Source: CAYRGG01 sp964423745
GTDB taxonomy: Bacteria; Pseudomonadota; Gammaproteobacteria; Competibacterales; Competibacteraceae
NCBI GenBank assembly: GCA_964423745.1
Contig: CAYRGG010000040.1
Span: 1 to 40,866 of the forward strand
Direction: 5' to 3'
DNA: 40,866 nt
The translations under genes were made by a program, and so were the position numbers. Below the pieces are notes generated by a model. The model was not told the origin of the DNA, searched no databases, and was given only the letters and a program-made list of their open reading frames with translations. Numbering within the stretch: the first letter of the stretch is position 1; each line of letters begins with the position of its first letter. Below, piece after piece: positions 30,148-37,297 of the stretch.

Positions 30148-31497
30148 TTATCCTGACGGTAGAGAAATACCCGTCATTTTTTTGAAAAGCGCTACCGCAT
30201 AAGAATCCGTCATACCGGAAACAAAATCGGTAATACCCAAGATCCGCTGATACAGACTGGCATGGGGTTTTCGCTGAAGACCCACATACTGTTCCGGGAT
30301 CAGGTAAATTAACATGTGGCTTTTTGGCGAAGCTTTAGCGCCGTGGGCAGCAATATCGTTGACCGTGGTGATAAAGGCTTGCAGTAACCCACCCAACACT
30401 TCGAACCCTGCTGCACCGATTTCCACCACGGGCTGCGACACGTAAACCTCCTGCTCGGCCTTTGTTTTAAGATCTTCCATAGCCCTAGCTGCTGGAATGA
30501 GCTCCAGCAATTCCGAGCTAAATTTTCCTTGCAGGATAGCTTCTTCATGATCCATGAAACAGTGGTGTACTTGATTGATGATAGCGCCTATCGCTTTGGC
30601 CCGCAGATATTCAATTTTTTCTTCGGGATGAACGATTACGGTAAGGCGCTGGTTCACAGTTTCCCCTTCCAGCAGCGGTAACAGCAAGTCTCTAACGGCT
30701 TCGTAACTCAGCTGATGAAGACGAAAAGCATCTTCGATATCGATAATGCGAAAGCAAATATCGTCGGCTGCCTCTACTAAATAAGCCAGCGGATGACGTC
30801 CCCAGGCTCCCGATATAACGGGTTTTAAATGGAGTTGCTTGGCCACTTCAGTGAACAGGTCGGCATCGTCCTGAAAAAATCCAAATTTATGATAAGCCAC
30901 ACCGGGCAAGTCAGCACTTGGCAACCAAGAGGCTCGGGGATACTTGGTAAAAGCGCCGAGGGTAGCGCAGGTCAACTGTAAACCACCCCGGTTATCAGGA
31001 CTCTGTAAGCGGGTGATGAGTCGAAACCCTTGAGCATTCCCTTCAAATCGCAAAAAATCATGCTGCTGGGCAGGGGGTAACTGCGCACACACCGCTTGAC
31101 CTGTTTCTGAGGTGGCAAACCAAAGCCGAATGGCGTCTTCACCGGAATGACCAAAGGGGGGATTGCCGAGATCGTGGGCAAGACAAGCTGCCGCGACGAT
31201 GGCGCCAAAATCCTGGGCAACCACACCCGGCAAACCATGGCGGCGTATAATGCTGTCGCCGACCTTAGTGCCCAAGGTTCGGCCTACGCTGGATGCTTCT
31301 AGACTATGGGTCAAGCGGGTACGGATATAATCGCTCTGGGATAAAGGAAAAACCTGGGTTTTATCTTGCAAACGACGGAACGCCGAAGAAAACACGATGC
31401 GGTCAAAATCCCGTTGAAAATCGGTGCGCACTTCGCTGTCAGGCTGGTGTCCTGCTAACCCGAGCCGGGTGCGTGTCAGTAAATGCAGCCAATCCAT
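30148..31497 (-). CDS. dgt: dGTPase-family deoxynucleoside triphosphate triphosphohydrolase
   Basis: This 449-residue HD-domain enzyme splits dGTP (or dNTPs) to the nucleoside and triphosphate. Start MDWLHLL at 31497 is chosen: GGAGG lies 5-6 bases before it and its ATG overlaps the TGA of the ABC-F gene. A longer frame upstream has no ribosome site. The metal site is visible as H64 in TRLTHSLE, H108-D109 in CLAHDLGNPPFGHSGE, and a later D in EAADDICFRIIDIEDA. The N-terminal DFQRDFDRIVFSSAFRRLQDKTQVF is diagnostic. The length (about 450) fits the dgt type-2 subfamily, shorter than the 505-residue E. coli Dgt. Confidence 0.92.
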   Translation of the reverse strand: MDWLHLLTRTRLGLAGHQPDSEVRTDFQRDFDRIVFSSAFRRLQDKTQVFPLSQSDYIRTRLTHSLEASSVGRTLGTKVGDSIIRRHGLPGVVAQDFGAIVAAACLAHDLGNPPFGHSGEDAIRLWFATSETGQAVCAQLPPAQQHDFLRFEGNAQGFRLITRLQSPDNRGGLQLTCATLGAFTKYPRASWLPSADLPGVAYHKFGFFQDDADLFTEVAKQLHLKPVISGAWGRHPLAYLVEAADDICFRIIDIEDAFRLHQLSYEAVRDLLLPLLEGETVNQRLTVIVHPEEKIEYLRAKAIGAIINQVHHCFMDHEEAILQGKFSSELLELIPAARAMEDLKTKAEQEVYVSQPVVEIGAAGFEVLGGLLQAFITTVNDIAAHGAKASPKSHMLIYLIPEQYVGLQRKPHASLYQRILGITDFVSGMTDSYAVALFKKMTGISLPSG

Positions 31498-33404
31498 CAG
31501 TCCTCCGACGCCATTAATGTCTCTAGGGTTTCCTGAAGTGTCAGCCACTGTTCTTCCATAGCCTCTAACTGCTTTACAACCTCACCCTGACGCTGCAATA
31601 GTTCAGTGAGTACTGCCTTGTTGACCGTATCATAGAGATTCGGGTCCGCCAGTGCTATCTCAATCTCTGACTTTTCGGTCTGCAACGCCTCTAACCGCGT
31701 CTCTACAGTTTTTAGTTCTTTTTCTAAGGGTCGTCGTTTGACCGCCAACTGTTGACGTTGCTCGGCTTCAGTACGCTTTTGCTGACGTCGTTTAGACGCA
31801 GTGCTACCTTGGGCGGTGTCTTTTGCGCCTTGTTGGTGGGTGTTTAACCAATCCCGATAATCATCCAAGTCCCCCGCAAAGGCATGTAATCGTCCCTCTG
31901 CCACCAGGGCAAATTCATCGGTGGTGGTACGCAACAAATGACGATCATGGGACACCACGATTAAAGCGCCTTGGTAGTCCTGCAGGGCCAAGTCCAAGGC
32001 ATGGCGCATGTTTAGGTCCAAATGGTTAGTGGGTTCGTCCAATAACAACAGGTTAGGCCGCTGCCACACCAGCAACGCTAGGGCAAGCCGAGCTTTTTCC
32101 CCACCCGAAAAGGTGTCGACGCAGGTCAGGGCCGGTTCGCCAGAAAAACCAAAACCACCCAAAAAACTTCGCAGGGCTTGTTCCTGCTCGCTTTCGGCGA
32201 GCATCTTAAGGTGTTTTAAAGGACTCCAATCAGGGCGCAGTTGTTCCAGTTGATGTTGCGCAAAGTAACCAATCTGAAGCCCTTGCCCCAGATTTATACG
32301 TCCATCGAGAATCCCAAGGGCACCCGCCAGTGTTTTTATCAGCGTGGATTTGCCTGCACCATTAGGTCCTAGCAGCCCGAGCCGCATTCCCGGATTAATC
32401 ACCAGATTCACGTTATGCAAAATCGGTGTCGTTTTCTCGTAGCCCATATTCACTTGCTCAAGGCTGAGCAATGGATGGGGTAATTTATCCGGGGCCTCAA
32501 AGTGAAAGGAAAACGGAGAGTCAACATGGGCGACGGCCACTTTTTCCATGCGCTCTAACGCTTTCAAACGGCTTTGGGCCTGACGGGCTTTGGTGGCTTT
32601 AGCGCGAAAGCGATCGATAAAGCTCTGCAAATGGGCAATATCTTTTTGCTGCTTTACATAGGCCGCTTGTTGCTGGGCCAATTGAGCAGACCGTTGATCT
32701 TCGAAAGCGGAATAATTGCCCGTATAAAGACGTATTTGTCCGCCCTCTAAGTGAGCGATATTATCCACCACATTGTCCAGCACATCCCGATCATGGGAGA
32801 TGAGCAAAAGTGTGCCAGGATAACGCCGCAACCATTCCTCTAACCACAATACTGCATCCAAATCTAAATGGTTGGTAGGTTCGTCCAGAAGTAGTAGATC
32901 CGAACGGCACATCAGGGCTTGGGCCAAATTGAGGCGCACGCGCCAACCGCCGGAGAAGGAAGCCACAGGATTTTCTATAGAAGCAGCGGAAAAACCTAAA
33001 CCTGCCAGGAGACGAGCCGCCCGTGCTCGCGCTGTGTAACCATCGACGGCTTCAAAACGTTCATGCAACGTCGCGAGCTTTACCCCATCGGTGGTCTGCT
33101 CTACTGCTTTGAGGGCCGTGTCCACCGCCCGCCATTCCCGGTCGCCATCCAAGACAAATTCAATGGCTGGTTTTGACAGAGCTGGCGTTTCTTGCGCCAC
33201 ATGGGCAATGGTTAACTGGAGTGGCAATTCTAGATCACCGGCGTCCGGTTGAAGTTCCCCCTGAATCAGGGCAAACAGGGTTGACTTACCGCTGCCATTA
33301 GCGCCAACGATGCCTACCTTCTGCTTGGCGTGAACCGTCAACGACACATCCTGTAATAGGGGTTTGCTACCCCGCTGCAGAGAGAGATGACGTAGTGTTA
33401 GCAT
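31497..33404 (-). CDS. yheS: ABC-F family ATPase, YheS-like
   Basis: This 635-residue protein carries two ABC ATPase domains without membrane segments. Walker A motifs are GANGSGKST (34-42) and GPNGAGKST (near 349). Signatures are FSGGWRVRL and FSGGEKARL; Walker B motifs are LLLLDEPTNHLDL twice. Between the domains lies the basic P-site-tRNA-interaction linker (KQQKDIAHLQSFIDRFRAKA). A C-terminal coiled coil of about 90 residues follows. ABC-F proteins act on ribosomes to relieve or prevent stalling. The beginning (GDRE, QETPALSKPAIEFVLDGD) and length match YheS better than Uup. It shares one base with dgt (TGATG). Confidence 0.9.
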   Translation of the reverse strand: MLTLRHLSLQRGSKPLLQDVSLTVHAKQKVGIVGANGSGKSTLFALIQGELQPDAGDLELPLQLTIAHVAQETPALSKPAIEFVLDGDREWRAVDTALKAVEQTTDGVKLATLHERFEAVDGYTARARAARLLAGLGFSAASIENPVASFSGGWRVRLNLAQALMCRSDLLLLDEPTNHLDLDAVLWLEEWLRRYPGTLLLISHDRDVLDNVVDNIAHLEGGQIRLYTGNYSAFEDQRSAQLAQQQAAYVKQQKDIAHLQSFIDRFRAKATKARQAQSRLKALERMEKVAVAHVDSPFSFHFEAPDKLPHPLLSLEQVNMGYEKTTPILHNVNLVINPGMRLGLLGPNGAGKSTLIKTLAGALGILDGRINLGQGLQIGYFAQHQLEQLRPDWSPLKHLKMLAESEQEQALRSFLGGFGFSGEPALTCVDTFSGGEKARLALALLVWQRPNLLLLDEPTNHLDLNMRHALDLALQDYQGALIVVSHDRHLLRTTTDEFALVAEGRLHAFAGDLDDYRDWLNTHQQGAKDTAQGSTASKRRQQKRTEAEQRQQLAVKRRPLEKELKTVETRLEALQTEKSEIEIALADPNLYDTVNKAVLTELLQRQGEVVKQLEAMEEQWLTLQETLETLMASED

Positions 33405-33445
33405 AGCGCGGTCTTCAAATAGCTAGGACTGTTGATGCTCGTTCC

Positions 33446-33512
33446 AGAGGACGCCGTGAATACGTCCTACTTCGCCGGCTTGACTGCGGCCATCCAGGCC
33501 GCAGACACCTCT
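33446..33512. repeat. Nested palindromic intergenic repeat (decayed REP-like)
   Basis: Three nested or adjacent inverted pairs are visible: AGAGG/CCTCT (33446-33450/33508-33512), GGACG/CGTCC (33449-33453/33463-33467) and CTGCGGCC/GGCCGCAG (33484-33491/33497-33504). The text GACGCCGTGAATACGTCC followed by a GC-rich hairpin resembles a dispersed intergenic palindrome of several gammaproteobacterial genomes. No T-run follows, so a terminator role is weak. Confidence 0.45.
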
Positions 33513-33607
33513 TTCACAAGCCACTTAAAGTCCTGCTTGCTTATGAGTAAATGTGGGTAAGTCCCAATAGCGCTAGTTTACCGGCAAGTGCATCGGCAAG
33601 AAATCAG

Positions 33608-35185
33608 TTAGAAGGACTTTTCATCGGGTTTTGGTCGTAGCGATTCCCCTAACCAATTCACCTTATAAAGATCTAGACGACGGTCGCGGAAATTGCGTAC
33701 GCTGCCGTGGGTGCGCACTTCTTTAAGATTGTCTAAATCTAAATCGACAATCAAGGTCATTTCGGTATTGGGGGTGGCTTCAGCGGCGATGGCATCCGGC
33801 GGAAAAGCAAAGTCCGAGGGAGTAAATACAGCCGCCTGGGAATATTGGATATCCATGTTTTCCACATTGGGTAGATTGCCCACACTGCCGGACATAATCA
33901 CATAACACTCATTTTCGATGGCGCGAGCTTGGGCACAACGGCGTACTCGAAGATAGGCGTTTTTGGTGTCGGTCCAAAAGGGCACAAACAACAATTGCAT
34001 ACCTTGTTCCGCCAACAATCGCGGCAATTCGGGGAACTCCACATCATAACAGACCAAAATGCCCACTTTGCCCACATCGAGATCGAATACCTTAAGGTGG
34101 CTACCCCCTTTAAGACCCCAATAGGCGTCTTCATCGGGTGTGATATGCAGTTTATATTGTTTATCCCATTGACCGTCACGCCGACACAGATAACATACAT
34201 TGTGCAAGGTATTGTCATGATACTCCGGCATGCTACCGGCAATGATATTGATATTGTAAGCCAGGGCTAAACGCACCATCTCTTGGCGCACCGGCTCGGT
34301 GTACTCTGCCAAACGGCGCACCGCTTCCGCGGGATTATCCTGGTTAAACTGCGCCATCAACGGCACATTAAAAAATTCGGGAAATAAGATGATATCTGCC
34401 TGATAACCGGCGACAGCATCTACAAAATATTCTATTTGATGCAACACCTCTTCGAGGGATTTTAAAGGACGCATTTGCCATTGTACTGCACCAATGCGCA
34501 CTACGGATTTACGCCCACCGATGAGAGGCTGCTTCTCCTCATAATAGATGTTGAGCCATTCTAACAACGTGGCATAGGACTGGGATTCAGTATCATCCGG
34601 CAAATAGCCGGTGATAATCTTGCGCACATGAAAGTCATTGGCCAACTGGAAGGTTAAAATAGGGTCGGTTAACTCCCGCGTCTTAACCAGCTCTACATAT
34701 TGCCGAGGCGTCATTTCCTGGTAGTGGTGCTGATAGCCTGGAATACGACCTCCCGCCACCAGAGCCCGCAAATTCAGCTTCTCGCACAGTTCCTTACGGG
34801 CATCGTAGAGGCGGCGTCCCAAGCGCATACCCCGGTAATCGGGATGGACAAAAATATCTACCCCATAGAGGGTATCACCACTGGGATCATGGGTTGTGAT
34901 ATAACCATTGCCGGTTATTTGAGTATAGCTATGACGATCTCCATAGCGAGCATAGTCCACGATGAGGCTGATGGCAGCGGCCACCACTTTACCATTATCT
35001 TCAATACAGATTTGCCCTTCCGGAAAACGGCTGATTTGCGAGGCAAACTGCTTATTCGACCAGGCTCCCTGCATGGTGGGGTAGACGAGGTCCATAATTT
35101 CGCGGATGTCTTCGTAATCGGACAACTGAGTATTACGAAGCTTTAGCCGATGCTCAATGGGTTGTTCGCTCTGCGGAATGCTCAT
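33608..35185 (-). CDS. GNAT acetyltransferase / carbon-nitrogen hydrolase fusion protein
   Basis: This 525-residue protein has an N-terminal GNAT-like domain (12-195) with the acyl-CoA loop region GVDIFVHPDYRGMRLGRRLY (108-127). A nitrilase-superfamily domain (228-515) carries the Glu-Lys-Cys triad at E270 (LFPEFF), K345 (KQYKLHITP) and C379 (LVCYDVEFPE). The fusion is a known conserved family of unknown substrate; acyl transfer plus amide hydrolysis could serve metabolite repair. The start MSIPQSEQ at 35185 lacks a strong Shine-Dalgarno. It has about 100-base gaps to both neighbours, so it is probably its own transcription unit. Confidence 0.9.
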   Translation of the reverse strand: MSIPQSEQPIEHRLKLRNTQLSDYEDIREIMDLVYPTMQGAWSNKQFASQISRFPEGQICIEDNGKVVAAAISLIVDYARYGDRHSYTQITGNGYITTHDPSGDTLYGVDIFVHPDYRGMRLGRRLYDARKELCEKLNLRALVAGGRIPGYQHHYQEMTPRQYVELVKTRELTDPILTFQLANDFHVRKIITGYLPDDTESQSYATLLEWLNIYYEEKQPLIGGRKSVVRIGAVQWQMRPLKSLEEVLHQIEYFVDAVAGYQADIILFPEFFNVPLMAQFNQDNPAEAVRRLAEYTEPVRQEMVRLALAYNINIIAGSMPEYHDNTLHNVCYLCRRDGQWDKQYKLHITPDEDAYWGLKGGSHLKVFDLDVGKVGILVCYDVEFPELPRLLAEQGMQLLFVPFWTDTKNAYLRVRRCAQARAIENECYVIMSGSVGNLPNVENMDIQYSQAAVFTPSDFAFPPDAIAAEATPNTEMTLIVDLDLDNLKEVRTHGSVRNFRDRRLDLYKVNWLGESLRPKPDEKSF

Positions 35186-35290
35186 AAATAAGAAAAGACC
35201 CTGCCAATAGATAAAAAATCAAAAAACGTTTCCATGGAAAAGCTTTTTAACAGGTGCTATTGACAAGATCAATGAGTGCCTGCAACCATC

Positions 35291-35710
35291 CTAGAAAAGA
35301 CTTAAATAATCTCGATAGACACAACGGTTCATCACCACTTGCATACCGGCTGCTTTAGCCCGCAGCGCAGCCGTCTCGTCGATAACACCATCTTGTAGCC
35401 ACAGGGCCGGTAACTGCAAGTCAATACACGACTCCACAATACCCGCCACATGGTGAGAGGCTCGGAACACGTCGACTAAGTCGATGGGATCTGGCACCGA
35501 TTTTAAATCGGGATAGGATTGCTCTCCAAAGATACGGTCTATTCCTGGATTCACCGGAATAATTCGATACCCAAAACCTTGCAATGATTTAGCCACACCA
35601 TAGCTAGGGCGTAGCGGTGAGTCAGAAAGTCCCATAACAGCAATGGTTTTAACATGTTCCAAGAGAGCACGGATGTCTTCCATGGAAGGATTTTCAAAAT
35701 GCTCGTTCAT
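35291..35710 (-). CDS. CoA-binding (YccU-like) domain protein
   Basis: This 139-residue protein is a single CoA_binding Rossmann domain. It shows TIAVMGLSDSPLRPSYGVAK (22-41), YRIIPVNPGIDRIFGEQSYP (48-67), IDLVDVFR (76-83), ALWLQDGVIDE (106-116) and a terminal NRCVYRDYLSLF. It resembles the nucleotide-binding part of succinyl-CoA synthetase alpha and ADP-forming acetyl-CoA synthetases, but stands alone; the function of YccU-type proteins is not established. GAGG precedes ATG 35710, and a consensus TATAAT (35747-35742) lies about 30 bases upstream. Confidence 0.88.
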   Translation of the reverse strand: MNEHFENPSMEDIRALLEHVKTIAVMGLSDSPLRPSYGVAKSLQGFGYRIIPVNPGIDRIFGEQSYPDLKSVPDPIDLVDVFRASHHVAGIVESCIDLQLPALWLQDGVIDETAALRAKAAGMQVVMNRCVYRDYLSLF

Positions 35711-35741
35711 ATAAATAACCTCTTGGATTTTTGATAGTGCA

Positions 35742-35747
35742 ATTATA
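35742..35747 (-). promoter_or_regulatory. -10 box of the CoA-binding protein gene
   Basis: Minus-strand TATAAT, perfect match, 31 bases before the ATG. The nearest TTGCAA lies 20 bases upstream, too far for a good -35, so an activator may be needed. Confidence 0.45.
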
Positions 35748-35826
35748 AGCCTTGCTTATTGCATTACTTGCAACTTACTTAAAAAAGTAAACGCCATCAA
35801 ATTCAAAATGTACAAAAAAATGGATT

Positions 35827-35865
35827 TACGTCAAAAATGACGTACGTCATTTTTAACGTACGTCA
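35827..35865. promoter_or_regulatory. Cluster of ACGTCA palindromes (possible operator)
   Basis: A perfect 22-bp palindrome (35833-35854) with core TGACGTACGTCA flanked by A5/T5 is followed by a second half-matching copy, AACGTACGTCA (35855-35865), and preceded by TACGTCA (35827-35833). Three copies of one hexamer at about 11- and 16-base spacing suggest a dimeric regulator. It lies between parA and the CoA-binding gene; a hairpin/terminator role for parA is the alternative. Confidence 0.45.
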
Positions 35866-35968
35866 AGAGAAATGTATTTTATGAGAGCAAATCCTGGCGA
35901 AATAATTTCGCTAAAAAATGTCATAGGGCGAGACCGACTTATCTCGGAAAGTACGCTGCGATAGAACC

Positions 35969-36592
35969 CTATGATTGCACCCAAGCGATAAGCTCTTGCC
36001 ATTGCTCCACATCGCGGGCCGTTCGATAGTGAGGTAGATCGAACAGAGTAGTGCCGTCTAAGGCCATATGCACATAGATTTGGGCATCCCGAAGTAGACC
36101 CAGCACGGGAAGCTCAAGCTCAGCAAAAAACTGCTGCAATTGCCCCATGGCCAGGGTGCGGGAATTCACCCGGTTGCCGATTAAGGCAAGGGGACGTTTT
36201 CCCTTACGCACTTGTTTTAGTTCTGCGAGCAAACTGAGAAAATCAGCGCTTACTGTAGTGTCAAATGGCGAAGGCTGCACCGGAATGACCACTTTATCCA
36301 CCTGCTTGACAGCGAGTTTTAAAGGTTCGCCGCGCATGGCTGCGGGTGCGTCCATAATAACCACGTCGGGATCTGTTTTAACAGCTAACTTTTTTTCTGT
36401 ATGGCCATCCCACCCACGAATGGGCGGTAAGTGCTCGGCCCGTCGGGCTAGCCAATTCAGGGCTGAGCGCTGCTGATCCAGATCAGAGAGGACAACTCGC
36501 CGACCTTGCCGGGCAAAGTAACCGGCAAGATTAGTAGCGATGGTGGTTTTACCACAACCACCCTTGGGATTAGCCACTAAAATCGTATCCAT
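35969..36592 (-). CDS. ParA/MinD-like Walker-type ATPase
   Basis: This 207-residue protein has the deviant Walker A KGGCGKTT (10-17) with the signature lysine, LSDLDQQRSALNW (35-47) as switch I, and Walker B-like VVIMDAPAAM (77-86). There is no N-terminal DNA-binding domain and no parB or minC beside it, so it is a short orphan ParA of the kind that positions cytoplasmic clusters, plasmids or other cargo. Cargo cannot be deduced. It is divergent from the lipoprotein gene at 36728, with a 14-bp palindrome between them. It is an ordinary host-type gene with no sign of transfer. Confidence 0.88.
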   Translation of the reverse strand: MDTILVANPKGGCGKTTIATNLAGYFARQGRRVVLSDLDQQRSALNWLARRAEHLPPIRGWDGHTEKKLAVKTDPDVVIMDAPAAMRGEPLKLAVKQVDKVVIPVQPSPFDTTVSADFLSLLAELKQVRKGKRPLALIGNRVNSRTLAMGQLQQFFAELELPVLGLLRDAQIYVHMALDGTTLFDLPHYRTARDVEQWQELIAWVQS

Positions 36593-36667
36593 TACAATAC
36601 CGTTTCGCCGTTAATTGTTTTGCTTCATGATACCGTTAAGTGTAGTGGATTCAGGTCATATGCAAAA

Positions 36668-36681
36668 AATGATCGATCATT
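36668..36681. promoter_or_regulatory. 14-bp palindrome in the divergent intergenic region
   Basis: AATGATCGATCATT is a perfect palindrome between the divergently transcribed parA-like and lipoprotein genes, 47 bases before the latter. Operator function is a guess. Confidence 0.35.
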
Positions 36682-36727
36682 ATCGTCGAAAAACACGTTG
36701 AAAACGTATCAATAGGAGTGGATTTGG

Positions 36728-37252
36728 TTGAAAACCTTACCTTCACTGAAGCGCAACAGTAGCCTGCTACGGTTTTGCCCAGCGCAACCACAGGCAGTCT
36801 TCGTGACAATAATACTGCTCATGGGGTTAAGCGCCTGCGGTGAGGATGCCAAATCGCCGGAGGTGCAGCTTCGGGAGCGTATTGCTATGGCCGAAGCAGC
36901 TGCCGAAAAGCGGGATCTAGACACTTTACGCGACATGGTTGCAGAACAATACAGTGATGATCGTGGTCTTGATAAGAGAACTGTGCTGCAATTGCTAAGG
37001 GGTTATTTCTTACGTCACCGGACTATTTATTTATTAACGCGGATTCAAAACATCGATTTACCGCAGCCTGACCAGGCCAAAGTAACGGTATTCGTCGCTA
37101 TGGCTGGACAACCCATCGACACGGCTCAAACGCTGCGGTCGATACGTGCTGATCTGTATCGATTTGATTTGATTTTTAAGGCTGAAGATCCAACTCATTG
37201 GCAAGTTATCAACGCCGCTTGGCGGCGTGCTAAATTAGATGATCTTTGGTAA
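36728..37252 (+). CDS. Lipoprotein with NTF2-like periplasmic domain
   Basis: This 174-residue protein has a signal sequence with a lipobox: VTIILLMGLSAC, C37 being the lipidated residue. The mature part begins with a helix (LRERIAMAEAAAEKRDLDTLRDM) and a strand-rich second half ending VINAAWRRAKLDDLW, the pattern of NTF2-like (SnoaL-type) domains. The start is TTG at 36728, with AGGAG at 36714-36718, 9 bases upstream; no ATG is available. It is followed 45 bases later by the exported protease and then by another lipoprotein, so the three may form an envelope operon. The function is unknown. Confidence 0.75.
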   Translation: MKTLPSLKRNSSLLRFCPAQPQAVFVTIILLMGLSACGEDAKSPEVQLRERIAMAEAAAEKRDLDTLRDMVAEQYSDDRGLDKRTVLQLLRGYFLRHRTIYLLTRIQNIDLPQPDQAKVTVFVAMAGQPIDTAQTLRSIRADLYRFDLIFKAEDPTHWQVINAAWRRAKLDDLW

Positions 37253-37297
37253 AAATAAGTTTGCTGAATAAGGATAGTTCATTGAGTACAATAAATT

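Noticed and set aside
31498..31548. 17-residue N-terminal extension of dgt
   Set aside because: It lies inside the ABC-F gene. ATG 31497 has GGAGG and starts with conserved sequence.
35969..36592. Plasmid partition locus
   Set aside because: No parB, parS-like repeats or replication gene next to the ParA-like ATPase; the neighbours are ordinary chromosomal genes.
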